Of a DNA stretch of 64,000 nucleotides, positions 16,521 through 25,179 are shown one piece after another. The DNA is taken from the NCBI GenBank assembly GCA_964467925.1, contig CAYXSX010000001.1, positions 620,001-684,000 on the forward strand, given 5' to 3'. A program made the translations under genes and the position numbers. This DNA is from CAYXSX01 sp964467925 (GTDB taxonomy: Bacteria; Pseudomonadota; Alphaproteobacteria; Micavibrionales; Micavibrionaceae). The stretch's first letter is position 1, and every line of letters starts with the position of its first letter. The notes under the pieces were generated by a model. It was not told the origin of the DNA and did not search any database. It saw nothing but the letters and a program-made list of their open reading frames with translations.

Positions 16521-16546
16521 TTGACATAAAATAAAACGAATGTCAA
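16521..16546. promoter_or_regulatory. Inverted repeat TTGACAT-N12-ATGTCAA upstream of the 16498 gene
   Basis: A perfect 7-bp inverted repeat with 12 bases between lies 23-48 bp upstream of the ATG at 16498. Each arm contains a TTGACA hexamer, one per strand. It could be an operator or a pair of -35 elements. No good -10 hexamer sits at the right distance on the minus strand, so the role is uncertain. Confidence 0.3.
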
Positions 16547-16650
16547 TTTTTTCATCTAACGGAATCAGGGGGCTAGTTTTACGCGGCGACTGTGCGTTGG
16601 ATTCTGTATTTTATGTTTTTGCAATCACGGTCAATAATTACAAAAACACG

Positions 16651-16687
16651 CCGCGCCAGCGCGGAGATCAAGGCGTTAAAGGTTTAA
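16651..16687 (+). pseudogene. Second copy of the 3' end of the hybrid kinase gene
   Basis: The 37 bases match 16063-16099 with three differences, all of them synonymous or in the stop (GAA to GAG, TTG to TTA, TAG to TAA). They encode the same ASAEIKALKV ending and a stop. Upstream of 16651 the similarity stops, so this is an isolated gene end. Together with the intact end it forms a direct repeat around the 16498 gene. Confidence 0.8.
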
Positions 16688-16698
16688 TCTTAGAGTAC

Positions 16699-17439
16699 TT
16701 AGGGACAGCTAGCGGCGGTTTCATCGCCATCCGTATCGCCATTATATTCGGCGCTGGGGTTGGCGATCATCCAGACACGGAAACACACATTGCCAGCAGG
16801 GCAAACTGTTTCGGCCGTTCCGGCGCTGTCCAGATCGACATTACCGCTGCGCGCATCCACCACATCAGACTCGCATTCACCGTATCGTTCATCCAGCTTT
16901 TCGAGAGAGGAAAGAATAAAGGCGTCGCTTTTGCTGGTGCGGGTCCAGAAATACACGCCGTCCGTACCATTATAATATTCCCAGTCTTCGAACAGATCCG
17001 GCTTGGGCGGCATGAACTTGCCCGAAGCGCCGGAGAAAATCTTCACATGATTATTATCGTCGCCCGGATTGCCGGGGCAGCGTATATCACGGACCAGCCG
17101 TCCGGCTGTGGGGCCGTCCGTCGCCCCGGTAAAATGTGTAGAATTGGGCTTTAACGGATAATTCGTGCGTGCGCCCGCATCAGTCGTGGAGCCGCTGTTG
17201 ATCGTATTATCGCCCCCTGGATACGCCAGAACGCATTCCTGAATGGCAGAGCGGATAATGTCCGCCTGACCCTGCACCGCCGTAACGGTTTTGAACGTAT
17301 TCTGGGAGGATGTTTGCTGGCTGGAGGGTTCCATGAACGAAACCGTCAGAGCCGCCAAAAGAGCAATGGCGATCAGGATGTAAACAAGAGCAGAACCGCG
17401 TTCCGCGCGTCTGTTCTTAAAATGTTCCGCGTGAAACAT
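16699..17439 (-). CDS. Type IV prepilin-like protein
   Basis: About 246 residues from the ATG at 17439 (GGGGG-containing leader; a longer frame starts at 17481). A short basic leader with ERG is followed by a hydrophobic helix SALVYILIAIALLAALT, which looks like a prepilin peptidase site after glycine, then a large extracellular domain with paired cysteines (QECVLAYPGG, DIRCPGNPGDD, PAGNVCFRVW and a final SCP). The glutamate usual at mature position 5 of type IV pilins is absent. It is the last gene of the minus-strand pilus locus. Confidence 0.7.
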   Translation of the reverse strand: MFHAEHFKNRRAERGSALVYILIAIALLAALTVSFMEPSSQQTSSQNTFKTVTAVQGQADIIRSAIQECVLAYPGGDNTINSGSTTDAGARTNYPLKPNSTHFTGATDGPTAGRLVRDIRCPGNPGDDNNHVKIFSGASGKFMPPKPDLFEDWEYYNGTDGVYFWTRTSKSDAFILSSLEKLDERYGECESDVVDARSGNVDLDSAGTAETVCPAGNVCFRVWMIANPSAEYNGDTDGDETAASCP

Positions 17440-17470
17440 ATGGTGCCCCCAAAGAAACAGAACGATTTCC

Positions 17471-18226
17471 CTATCTTTCAACTATTACGTGATAGTAAAC
17501 AAACTCACCAGATGCTGTATTACGGAAGCATCCATAAGGCTGCCCGTCCAAATCGGCCATGTTGGTACCCGCCGCACCGCCAGTCCCGATCACAATCTCA
17601 CTGGCCGGAATTTTGGTCGCGTTGTCCATCATTCTCATATAACCGGGTGTGCCCGGATCAACCCCGGCGACAGTAGCCGTCACGATCGGCGTATTTGCAA
17701 TCCCAAGCTCCTGATTGATACGGTTGCAGATAGATTCTTTAACCCCGGGAAGGAAAGCAATAATATCGTTGCCTGCTGCGTTGGTCGCCGTTGAAACACC
17801 GATATTAACAACCTCAAAGTCGCCGTTGAAAGTCCACGTCCCTTGCTGCGCGTCCGCCATTACATCGGGCGGAATTGTCGCATAGGTGGCGCCGCCCCCG
17901 TCAGGGTGGAACACGCCGAAACCTTTCGCACCCCCGCCTGAATCGCTCAAATTGGCAAAATCGGAGGGCGGGTTGAACTCAAGGTCGGTCACCTGCGCGC
18001 CGCCGATGATCATACGAACGATAGAGGTGCGAACTGCTGCGGGGTATTGTGTAATTTGAGCGGAGGAAATAAGGTTTGTCTCGCTACTCGCATCGCCGCC
18101 GCCGGACCGTGATGATGATGTAACGGCGTAAGAAAGCGCCGCAAACAACGCCACGGCAATAAGGATCAGGAAAAGCACGTTTCCGCGCTCACCCTGGCGA
18201 TTTAAGAATTTATTCCTTTTATGCAT
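17471..18226 (-). CDS. Type IV prepilin-like protein
   Basis: The 251-residue protein has a basic leader (MHKRNKFLNRQGERG) and the hydrophobic helix NVLFLILIAVALFAALSYAV. It is very similar in design to the neighbouring 16699-17439 product and likewise lacks the mature Glu5. The extracellular part is glycine-rich, with cysteines in ESICNRIN and YGCFRN that may close a disulfide-bonded loop near the C-terminus. The two pilin-like proteins could be major and minor pilins of one fibre; which is which cannot be told from sequence. Confidence 0.7.
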   Translation of the reverse strand: MHKRNKFLNRQGERGNVLFLILIAVALFAALSYAVTSSSRSGGGDASSETNLISSAQITQYPAAVRTSIVRMIIGGAQVTDLEFNPPSDFANLSDSGGGAKGFGVFHPDGGGATYATIPPDVMADAQQGTWTFNGDFEVVNIGVSTATNAAGNDIIAFLPGVKESICNRINQELGIANTPIVTATVAGVDPGTPGYMRMMDNATKIPASEIVIGTGGAAGTNMADLDGQPYGCFRNTASGEFVYYHVIVER

Positions 18227-18282
18227 ACCGACTTCACTCCAATGTTAATATTATTATATCATAAATTTCGTTAAATTTACCC

Positions 18283-18822
18283 TTAACTTGCTTTATCCAC
18301 TGATACTTTATTAATTTTAAGCACAGCCGATAAAGGAACACGAGAACACTCTCTACCTACACATAAATTATCAATACTCACCCTCCAGCCAGAGCCCCCG
18401 TTCTGGATATGCCCTATCGCCTCGCGGAACTGACCGAAAGCTGCGGTAGTACTGCCAGAAATGTTGATGGCTGGCCCGCTAGCCGTAATTTCCAGTCCAG
18501 AATAACCCGTATTTATCCTATCGGCAAAGGTTTTAACAGCCCCCGCATCAACCGGAACATCGCGGATTACGGGCACTTCCGGCTTAAGTGCCTGCGCCTC
18601 ATGAAATGTGGCGCGCATTTCGGTCAGTTTTTGAAGCTGCACCGTTGCGTACAAACCGCCCGCCCCTGCAGCAGCCCAGACCACGCCGGCAATGGCCAGC
18701 ATGGTTTGTCCGGCATTTTGCGGCATTTTTTCAAGGAAAGAGTTCAGATCTTCCGCAGCCTTTGGATCTGCATATTTTTTAAGAGACCGCCAATCGAAAG
18801 ATTTTAATGATTTCAAGTCCAT
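18283..18822 (-). CDS. Inner-membrane pilus assembly protein, PilP/GspM-like by topology
   Basis: The 179-residue protein has a cytoplasmic N-terminus of about 38 residues, one membrane helix (TMLAIAGVVWAAAGAGGLYATV), a short coiled region, and a periplasmic domain of about 115 residues with a cysteine pair (NLCVGRECS). Sequence family is not recognised; the assignment rests on topology and position between the pilins and the 338-residue membrane protein. Confidence 0.55.
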   Translation of the reverse strand: MDLKSLKSFDWRSLKKYADPKAAEDLNSFLEKMPQNAGQTMLAIAGVVWAAAGAGGLYATVQLQKLTEMRATFHEAQALKPEVPVIRDVPVDAGAVKTFADRINTGYSGLEITASGPAINISGSTTAAFGQFREAIGHIQNGGSGWRVSIDNLCVGRECSRVPLSAVLKINKVSVDKAS

Positions 18823-18831
18823 AGCATATAC

Positions 18832-19848
18832 CTACCTGTTCGATTTCACGCGCACGCGGCCATCTTTTTCCAGCCCTTGCGGCGTTCCGTAATCCTGCGC
18901 GAAGGCCGGAGGGATCAACGCTTCCCACTCCACGCCACCGCCCTTAACCTCATATCGGATTAAGGTGCCATCAACTTTTGCAAGAGAATCAAGGAGTTCC
19001 TGTATCCTGACCATATGCCGGATCGTATCGCTCTGCATGGCGTTATAGGCTTTTAACATCAATTCCGTCGTCGCCTGGTCCGTTTGCTGGCGCACCTGCC
19101 CCAGATTGCGCTCAATCAGATTAATGCTGATGTAGTTGTAGAACAAGACCGCCGCGATGATGAGATTAACCAGAAACCCGGTCAGAACAAACATACGCAC
19201 AGTTGCGCGCGCCAATTTCTCGGTTTTCAGGTTGCGATTACGCCACGGCACGATGGTCGCAATATCAGGATTAATGGTTACGAAGTTGGCGTCCATGCTC
19301 TGAACGCGTGGCAAAATCGTACGCGACGCACCCAAAAACACTTGCATACGGCCCGTTTCAGGGTCCCAGCGCAGGGCAGAAGCCAAACCTTCCTGTTCAT
19401 ATAAATAAACCGTTTCCCTGTCCCAGTATTCGCTATTCCCCGGCAGGGCGGCGGCCAGCGGGCACCAACTGTCAGGGTTGGAGGCAAGCGCAGTAGAAGG
19501 ACAAGCCAAATACCAGACGCGCCCCTCATCCACCGAATAACAGAAATGGATCTTCTCCGTTCCGCAAGACTGCGCCGCAGCGTTCCATACCGCCTCTTCC
19601 TCAGTGCCAGGAATATGCGGGATCACACCGCCGACGAGTTCCTGCGGCAAGAAGGGCTGTAAATTTCCGATAAAAGCGCGCTGTTCACCAGCTAGATAGT
19701 CGGCCACGCCGGGTTTGGGACGAGGCGGGGCGCCCGATTTGCCGCGGGCACGCGGGGCGCGCATGGGGCTACGTGGAGCAGCGGGAGCCGCTTCACCACG
19801 CCCCAAAGCAGGAGCTTTTTCGGTATCGTTTGTAGTATCTTCGACCAA
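18832..19848 (-). CDS. Inner-membrane pilus assembly protein, PilO/GspL-like by topology
   Basis: The 338-residue protein has a proline- and alanine-rich N-terminus, a cytoplasmic domain to about residue 215 with several cysteines (SCGTEKIHFCYSVD, LACPST), one membrane helix (FVLTGFLVNLIIAAVLFYNY), and a periplasmic part that starts as a coiled coil (LIERNLGQVRQQTDQATTE). This layout matches PilO of type IVb systems or GspL. Spacing to the next gene is 9 bp, so the two are co-translated or at least co-transcribed. Confidence 0.6.
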   Translation of the reverse strand: MVEDTTNDTEKAPALGRGEAAPAAPRSPMRAPRARGKSGAPPRPKPGVADYLAGEQRAFIGNLQPFLPQELVGGVIPHIPGTEEEAVWNAAAQSCGTEKIHFCYSVDEGRVWYLACPSTALASNPDSWCPLAAALPGNSEYWDRETVYLYEQEGLASALRWDPETGRMQVFLGASRTILPRVQSMDANFVTINPDIATIVPWRNRNLKTEKLARATVRMFVLTGFLVNLIIAAVLFYNYISINLIERNLGQVRQQTDQATTELMLKAYNAMQSDTIRHMVRIQELLDSLAKVDGTLIRYEVKGGGVEWEALIPPAFAQDYGTPQGLEKDGRVRVKSNR

Positions 19849-19902
19849 GGCGAACGCCCCTTACATTGCAGAATGGCCGTAAAAGCAACGCCTTTACGGG
19901 TA

Positions 19903-21123
19903 TTACATGGCCCCTTGCATCAAGCCGCCCATCATCGAGTCCATGCTCATATTCATGACGGTCAACGCGTAAATCGCGCTTCCGAATGCGAGGGCCAAAA
20001 AGACGCCGGTGAGCGCGAAAGCCAGCCATACAATCATAGAGTGTTTGGTTTTAGAGGCTGCCGCGCGCATCTCGGCAATTGACTCCATTACTGTAGCAAC
20101 TTGGTCGAGGTCAGACAAGCTTGCGAGCTCGAGACGCTCACTTCGTGTCAGCGGCGCGCGGTCAAGCGCGGAACCCAGAGACACCCCGCGTCCCAGATCC
20201 TGCATGGACTCTTCCCAATATATACGCACATCGGGCGAGGAAGAAGCTTCGGCAGATTGTTCCAGCGTATCGTTAATCGGCACGTTCCCGCGCAGCATTC
20301 GTGCCGCCGCAGACATGGAGTCGGTAAAGGCGAGGTCGCGTAAATAAGCGCCGATCAGCGGAATAGAGCGAACCACACGGGCGGTGGGCCAGTCTTTTTT
20401 ACCGCGGTTGATCCAGAAAGAGGCCACGCACCAGCCCATGAAAGCGCCCGTGCCGACCGCGATCCAGATCAGCAAGTCCCACGTCAGGGAAAGTCCGCCC
20501 ACCACGCGGGTGAATTTTTCAAGCTCGTTGGGATCGGATGGCGGGTTATCACGGAACCAGCCGATCACCATGTCTTTCCCCGCCCAGAGGGAGGACACGA
20601 TAGAGAACACGTCGAAGGCCAGCCAACCCATCGTGCCCATGATCGCGCGGCTGTTTTTCTTTTTCTGTGTAATGGAATGAATGGCGTGTGGAATACCCTC
20701 CACCAGCCTGTTGGCGCGTTCGGAACCTGCTAGAATGGCGAGCGTGCCGTGATCGAACAAATTTAGCGCCTTAAGCGCGTCAATCACGCCAAGACCGCGG
20801 GCAAGGGCCTCGCGCGCAGGCGCCAAAATATTTTGCCGCCGCGGGTTGGTTTCGGCCTGAATAATATTCCAGAGCGCCACACCGGGGGAAGAAGCAGTCG
20901 AGCGGAACTGGATACCGCGCAAAAGCTGCACCTGCCACCATGTGGAGCGCGCCAAAAGCCGTTCGAGCGCGGAACGCTGGTGCGGCCGGATGGCCAGCGC
21001 GTATCCGCCGCGCTTGGAAATCGCATTACGCACATCGTCCTGTGTCGGAAGGTAAAAGGATTCCGTGACCTTTTTCGGCCCAGATGTTGTTTCATACGCT
21101 ATTTCGGCAACCCATTGCTGCAT
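19903..21123 (-). CDS. Type II secretion/type IV pilus platform protein (GspF/PilC family)
   Basis: The 406-residue inner-membrane protein has the twin T2SSF arrangement: a first half with DHGTLAILAGSERANRLVEGIPHA, membrane helices around residues 195-215 and 220-245, a second half with LRDLAFTDSMSAAARMLRGNVPINDTL and LTRSERLELASLSDLDQVATVM, and a C-terminal helix VWLAFALTGVFLALAFGSAIYAL. It couples the ATPase to the growing fibre. It lies between the ATPase gene and the PilO/GspL-like gene in the same direction. Confidence 0.88.
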   Translation of the reverse strand: MQQWVAEIAYETTSGPKKVTESFYLPTQDDVRNAISKRGGYALAIRPHQRSALERLLARSTWWQVQLLRGIQFRSTASSPGVALWNIIQAETNPRRQNILAPAREALARGLGVIDALKALNLFDHGTLAILAGSERANRLVEGIPHAIHSITQKKKNSRAIMGTMGWLAFDVFSIVSSLWAGKDMVIGWFRDNPPSDPNELEKFTRVVGGLSLTWDLLIWIAVGTGAFMGWCVASFWINRGKKDWPTARVVRSIPLIGAYLRDLAFTDSMSAAARMLRGNVPINDTLEQSAEASSSPDVRIYWEESMQDLGRGVSLGSALDRAPLTRSERLELASLSDLDQVATVMESIAEMRAAASKTKHSMIVWLAFALTGVFLALAFGSAIYALTVMNMSMDSMMGGLMQGAM

Positions 21124-21213
21124 GCTTTATCATATCATTATATAATTGTTTGGATAAATTCTTTTCCTTACAGAATGCGCAAGACATTCTTTATGCAATT
21201 ACAAGGTAAAACC

Positions 21214-21363
21214 ATGAAAATATCAAAAGAAAAACTATTTAATTTTATATTAATCTTAGCGATTCTTGCTGTGTTAGGGTCTGGAATCTTTGATCTTGTT
21301 CTTGATCTCTGGGGTGCTTTAAAAGCGTATCACCAAAGCCCCTCTATTCAGAGCGACTCTTGA
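21214..21363 (+). CDS. Small single-pass membrane protein
   Basis: A 49-residue ORF starts at an ATG with AAGG eight bases upstream. It has one clear membrane helix (FNFILILAILAVLGSGIFDL) after a short lysine-rich N-terminus and a polar tail. It is on the opposite strand to the pilus genes, in the gap between the platform and ATPase genes. No family is recognised. It may be real given its start signal, but its small size leaves doubt. Confidence 0.4.
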   Translation: MKISKEKLFNFILILAILAVLGSGIFDLVLDLWGALKAYHQSPSIQSDS

Positions 21364-21394
21364 CCAGCTTATCATAAAATTGATTGACCCCCCT

Positions 21395-21474
21395 GTCATT
21401 CCGGCGAATGCCGGAATCCATTTCTCAAAACGCGCCAAGCGGATGACTGGATCCCGGGACAAGCCCGGGATGAC
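21395..21474. repeat. Intergenic inverted repeat, family B, copy 2
   Basis: It begins GTCATTCCGGCGAATGCCGG and ends CAAGCCCGGGATGAC. Its centre (CCATTTCTC, CGCGCCAAGCGGATGA) is almost the same as in the copy at 29049-29128, so the two share the whole element and not just the arms. It lies inside the pilus locus, downstream of the ATPase gene. Confidence 0.88.
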
Positions 21475-21510
21475 AGAAAGTAAAAAAACCTCTATGGCAT
21501 GTGTGACAAA

Positions 21511-23283
21511 TTAATCTTCGATATAAGATAATGCCGCTTTGGGGTCGACGAGACCGGATGTTACAAGATCGATCAACCCTTCGCGGCGGGTATGGACGAT
21601 CACGCCCTCCTCGCTCAACACATTGTTCACGTTGCCGATCAGCGCTTCGTAAATACCGTTACGCTGCGCCGGACCAAGCGTAATCAAAAGCGCATCAAGC
21701 AGAAGGGTACGACCGGAAATACCGGTACGGTTGCAAAGATCGCAACCCGAAGTGTTATGACGGCGGATGGGCGTTTCCTCGTCCAGATCAAAAGTTTGCA
21801 GTTCATGTTCTTGCAATACATTGCCCGCTCTTTCCTGATGGGCGCAGCCCTGACAAAGCGTACGGACAAGACGCTGGTTCAGGATAGCGCGCACCTGCTG
21901 CGCCAGTGTGAAAGTGGAAGAACGTTCACGCTCATGCGGCATGAGGGAACGTAGACGCTCGAAGGTCTGGAGCGCCGTATCGGCGTGAATGGTAGAGATC
22001 ACAGTGTGGCCGGATTCTGCGGCGCGCAAGGACGTTTCAACCGTGTCGGCATCACGCATCTCCCCGATGATAATGTAGTCGGGGTCGTGACGCATCGCGG
22101 CGCGAATGAGATCGGCGAAAGAGCCGCCGGGCATGCCGGGCCTTACCTGCCACTGCGTAGCGTAGCGCAGTTCGTATTCGATCGGGTCTTCGATAGTCAG
22201 AACGTGACGGCGGCGGCGGTCGATTTGCTGCACGCATGCATAAAGCGTGGTGGTTTTACCGGAACCTGTCGGGCCGGAGAGAAGAATAAGCCCCCCACCC
22301 CCCTTGATCTCGGGAGCAAGAAGACGGGCGAGTTGGTTGCCCACATCTTCGTGGCGGCGGAAAAGCTCGTCGAAACCTTTCAGCGCGGCGCGGTCGAGCA
22401 GACGCAGCGTAAGCTTTTCGCCGTCCTGCGCCTGGGGCCCCGCGGCCACACGAACGTCGATGGAACGGCCCTGCCAGATAAAGCCGAAACGACCGTCCTT
22501 GGGCGTTACGCGGTCCCCGAAGTTAAGGCCTGCATCACGTTTGATCAGCGTGGTAAGACGCGCCATGGCGTCATTGGGCAAAAGGTGCATCGGGATCAGG
22601 TCACCGTCGATACGGTACTGGATCCAGTTCGGCGTTTCGGGGTTGTTATCCTGGAGCAGGTGAATATCGGAAGCGCGCATCTGAAGCGCCTCGGCCAGCA
22701 TATCGCGCTGGAACTGATTGAGCAGAAGACCGTTATCCGTATCTCCAAGCCAGAGCGAGAGGGTCTTTTCGCAGCGGTCAGCAGAGAGATCATGAACGCT
22801 ACGTAGCGTATCGATAAGCTCTTTCCGGTCCCAGACCTCGATCTCGATGCGCTCGACGTGGAAACCGCTTCGGTTGGCTGTGGAGCGCAGGCTTTCAACT
22901 TGCCGCTCGTTCAGATCATGCAGGGGGGCGATGCGCAAGACCGAGTTACGCAAGCCGATCAGGTGAATGGAAAGCGGCAGCCATGATTGCACTGGCAAAA
23001 CGGCGCGAAGCTGGTCCCCGGTGGCGCGGTCCTTGACCGCTTCGTCCTCGGTAACTTCGGAAGGTGCGATCGCACCCGCCATATCCAGAAGCTGTTCGGT
23101 GGAACGGGTCATCCCCTGTTCCAGCATCAGCGCGCGTTCGCGCTGGACCATATCGAGATAACGCTCACGCCCCTCGCTGGATTTCAGACGGCGCTGGTCT
23201 TTATTGAACTGGTTAATCTTCGCCTGCGTCTTGTCCTTGGCGGCGGCGATCTGTTCTTCCTCGGGGGTCATATCGTCAGTCAT
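21511..23283 (-). CDS. Type II secretion/type IV pilus assembly ATPase (GspE/PilB family)
   Basis: The 590-residue ATPase powers fibre assembly at the inner membrane. Seen are the central N2 domain with ASDIHLLQD, Walker A GPTGSGKTTTLYA, the Asp box TIEDPIEYEL, Walker B YIIIGEMRDADT, the His box TVISTIHADT, and a tetracysteine zinc motif (CQGCAHQ ... CDLCNRTG). It has a charged N-terminal coiled coil. The terminal region after the zinc motif is complete. It is translated just after the 23292-25019 gene (8 bp gap). Confidence 0.93.
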   Translation of the reverse strand: MTDDMTPEEEQIAAAKDKTQAKINQFNKDQRRLKSSEGRERYLDMVQRERALMLEQGMTRSTEQLLDMAGAIAPSEVTEDEAVKDRATGDQLRAVLPVQSWLPLSIHLIGLRNSVLRIAPLHDLNERQVESLRSTANRSGFHVERIEIEVWDRKELIDTLRSVHDLSADRCEKTLSLWLGDTDNGLLLNQFQRDMLAEALQMRASDIHLLQDNNPETPNWIQYRIDGDLIPMHLLPNDAMARLTTLIKRDAGLNFGDRVTPKDGRFGFIWQGRSIDVRVAAGPQAQDGEKLTLRLLDRAALKGFDELFRRHEDVGNQLARLLAPEIKGGGGLILLSGPTGSGKTTTLYACVQQIDRRRRHVLTIEDPIEYELRYATQWQVRPGMPGGSFADLIRAAMRHDPDYIIIGEMRDADTVETSLRAAESGHTVISTIHADTALQTFERLRSLMPHERERSSTFTLAQQVRAILNQRLVRTLCQGCAHQERAGNVLQEHELQTFDLDEETPIRRHNTSGCDLCNRTGISGRTLLLDALLITLGPAQRNGIYEALIGNVNNVLSEEGVIVHTRREGLIDLVTSGLVDPKAALSYIED

Positions 23284-23291
23284 GGCCCCGC

Positions 23292-25019
23292 CTAACCGCC
23301 CACGCTAGTAGAGGAAGTAAAGGAACTCGAGCCGGACGAGCTTGAAGAGGAACCGCTGCTACTGCTGCCTGCACTATTACCACTAGCGGCATTCGCTCTG
23401 CCGGAAGAAGACAGAGAACGGTCAAAGAGCAGAAGCACACGCTGGCCCTGGAACATAAATTCGATACCGTTTTTCTGGATATGAACCTGCCACGGAATAC
23501 CGCCCAGCACTATTTCCTCTTCGTCAAAGACGATCCGGCTGCCGCTCGGCCCGTTTATGATCGCGCGGTTGGCGGAGAAAGAAGTGATTTTGTAACCGTC
23601 CAGAACGCTTTGCACATTCCCGACAGCGGCAAGCCCATAGGAGTCACTTGCCCCGCCCACCGCTACGCCGCCCGGCAGAGGACCGGGACGCACCCCTGAG
23701 CTAACGCTTGACCCTGCAACACCGGAAGCGGGGTCGAGAAACTCGTCGCGGTCTTCATCGTAATCAAGCGGAAGAATCCCGCTGCCTACGGTTACGCCCG
23801 GAATTGTGCCGGAAGTAAGCAGGATGGATTTTTGATCCTGACTGACGGCCGCATCGGCCGTACCGCGAACGGGAAGCACCAAAACGCCGCGCGCGCCATT
23901 ATGAACAACCTGAACGTCGTCGAGCAATTCACCCACACGGGTCGGCGACCATGAAAGCGTTAGGGGGCAGGCATCTATCGGCTGAAGGATCGTACCCGCC
24001 TTACACCCCTCGCCGCGGAAGCTCAGGCCGTTATCCTGTCCGGCGATCCGCACATCGTTAATCACAAGCGGCGAGTCACCCGCATTCACAAGGGAAATGG
24101 TAATGGTGGATGTTGAAACGATTGCCGTTCCGAAATCGATTTCCTTCTGGGAGGAAACAAGCAGGCCCTTGCCCGGCACGGCTTCGGGAAAGACTTCTGC
24201 CTGACTGACCGCGCTGGGCGTGTATTCCCCGCGCAAGGGAACGCTGGTAAGCGCGGTGGGACCGTTATGGTGGATGACAAGCACGCCGGATGACGGCCCT
24301 CTCAGCTTGGGAGCCCATGTAACCGTGGCGATACAGGCCTGACCAGCGGCCAGAACCTCGCACTCAGTTTTCAGCGCATAGCCCGATTGGGGGCTGGTGT
24401 CGATATAGATGTCATTAATTTCAATCGGGTTTGCGGTGCTGTTACGAAGCAGCACAGATTCCACCAGAGTCTGACTTTGAGAGAGAGAACCGAAATCAAT
24501 CTCGTCAGGATTGGCTTCAATATCGTTGGCTTGCGTTTTTGCTCCTTCACCGCTGGTTTCCACCGTGCCGGAAAGGGTGGTGGTTACAAGGCGGGAGCGC
24601 CCGCTGTGGGACATCAGCATTTCCACACGCCACGAACCGGCCTGCACGCCCTTTACCGTCAGGGCGATCGCGCATTCCGCACCGGGAGTAAGCGGTTCTT
24701 CCTCGCACTGGTTTAGCGTAACGGAAGCCGTAACAGTTGAAGAAGGGTAAAGACGGATAAGTCCCGTTTCCACAGGCTTGCCGCTATCGTTGCGAAACAG
24801 CACGACGACCTGCGCCGTCGCGCCGACCTGCACCGCACCACCGTCAATCGTGGGTTCTACCGCGACAAGGCCATTACCGCTGCCGCCTGTAGCAGGGCCC
24901 GCCGCCCGCGAACCGGGATCGTCGAAGCCCGGATATTGCGCAAAGGAAACCGGCCCGCTTAGCATCAAGACAAAGCAGAACAACAGGACAAATATGGCTT
25001 TTATACTATGCGAACGCAT
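23292..25019 (-). CDS. Large periplasmic protein of the pilus locus with Ig-like (choice-of-anchor/ASPM-Hydin type) repeats
   Basis: About 575 residues from the ATG at 25019 (a TTG at 25031 is possible). A signal peptide (FVLLFCFVLMLSGPVSFAQ) is followed by three Ig-like repeats of about 110 residues, each with a DFG-S/A-x start (EIDFGSLSQSQT, EIDFGTAIVSTS), a paired-cysteine loop (CEEEPLTPGAECAIALTV, CEVLAAGQACIATVTW, CKAGTILQPIDACPLTLSW) and a final PLRG or PVRG. The C-terminal 100 residues (DGYKITSFSANRAIING) resemble the beta-domain of PilP/GspC, and a serine-rich tail ends the protein. It may link the inner-membrane complex to the secretin. Confidence 0.65.
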   Translation of the reverse strand: MRSHSIKAIFVLLFCFVLMLSGPVSFAQYPGFDDPGSRAAGPATGGSGNGLVAVEPTIDGGAVQVGATAQVVVLFRNDSGKPVETGLIRLYPSSTVTASVTLNQCEEEPLTPGAECAIALTVKGVQAGSWRVEMLMSHSGRSRLVTTTLSGTVETSGEGAKTQANDIEANPDEIDFGSLSQSQTLVESVLLRNSTANPIEINDIYIDTSPQSGYALKTECEVLAAGQACIATVTWAPKLRGPSSGVLVIHHNGPTALTSVPLRGEYTPSAVSQAEVFPEAVPGKGLLVSSQKEIDFGTAIVSTSTITISLVNAGDSPLVINDVRIAGQDNGLSFRGEGCKAGTILQPIDACPLTLSWSPTRVGELLDDVQVVHNGARGVLVLPVRGTADAAVSQDQKSILLTSGTIPGVTVGSGILPLDYDEDRDEFLDPASGVAGSSVSSGVRPGPLPGGVAVGGASDSYGLAAVGNVQSVLDGYKITSFSANRAIINGPSGSRIVFDEEEIVLGGIPWQVHIQKNGIEFMFQGQRVLLLFDRSLSSSGRANAASGNSAGSSSSGSSSSSSGSSSFTSSTSVGG

Positions 25020-25179
25020 ATTCCTGATCAAAATGGCTGGCTCAAGCCCGCAAAGAGTTCGCGGACTTACGAATTAATATTATATCACAAAAAATGCGAG
25101 CAAAACCATGAAATGACAAAAATAAAATCACCCGCGGAAAAAGGGCGGCGCAACTGGGGAAAGCTTTCGGAAAGAAGCG

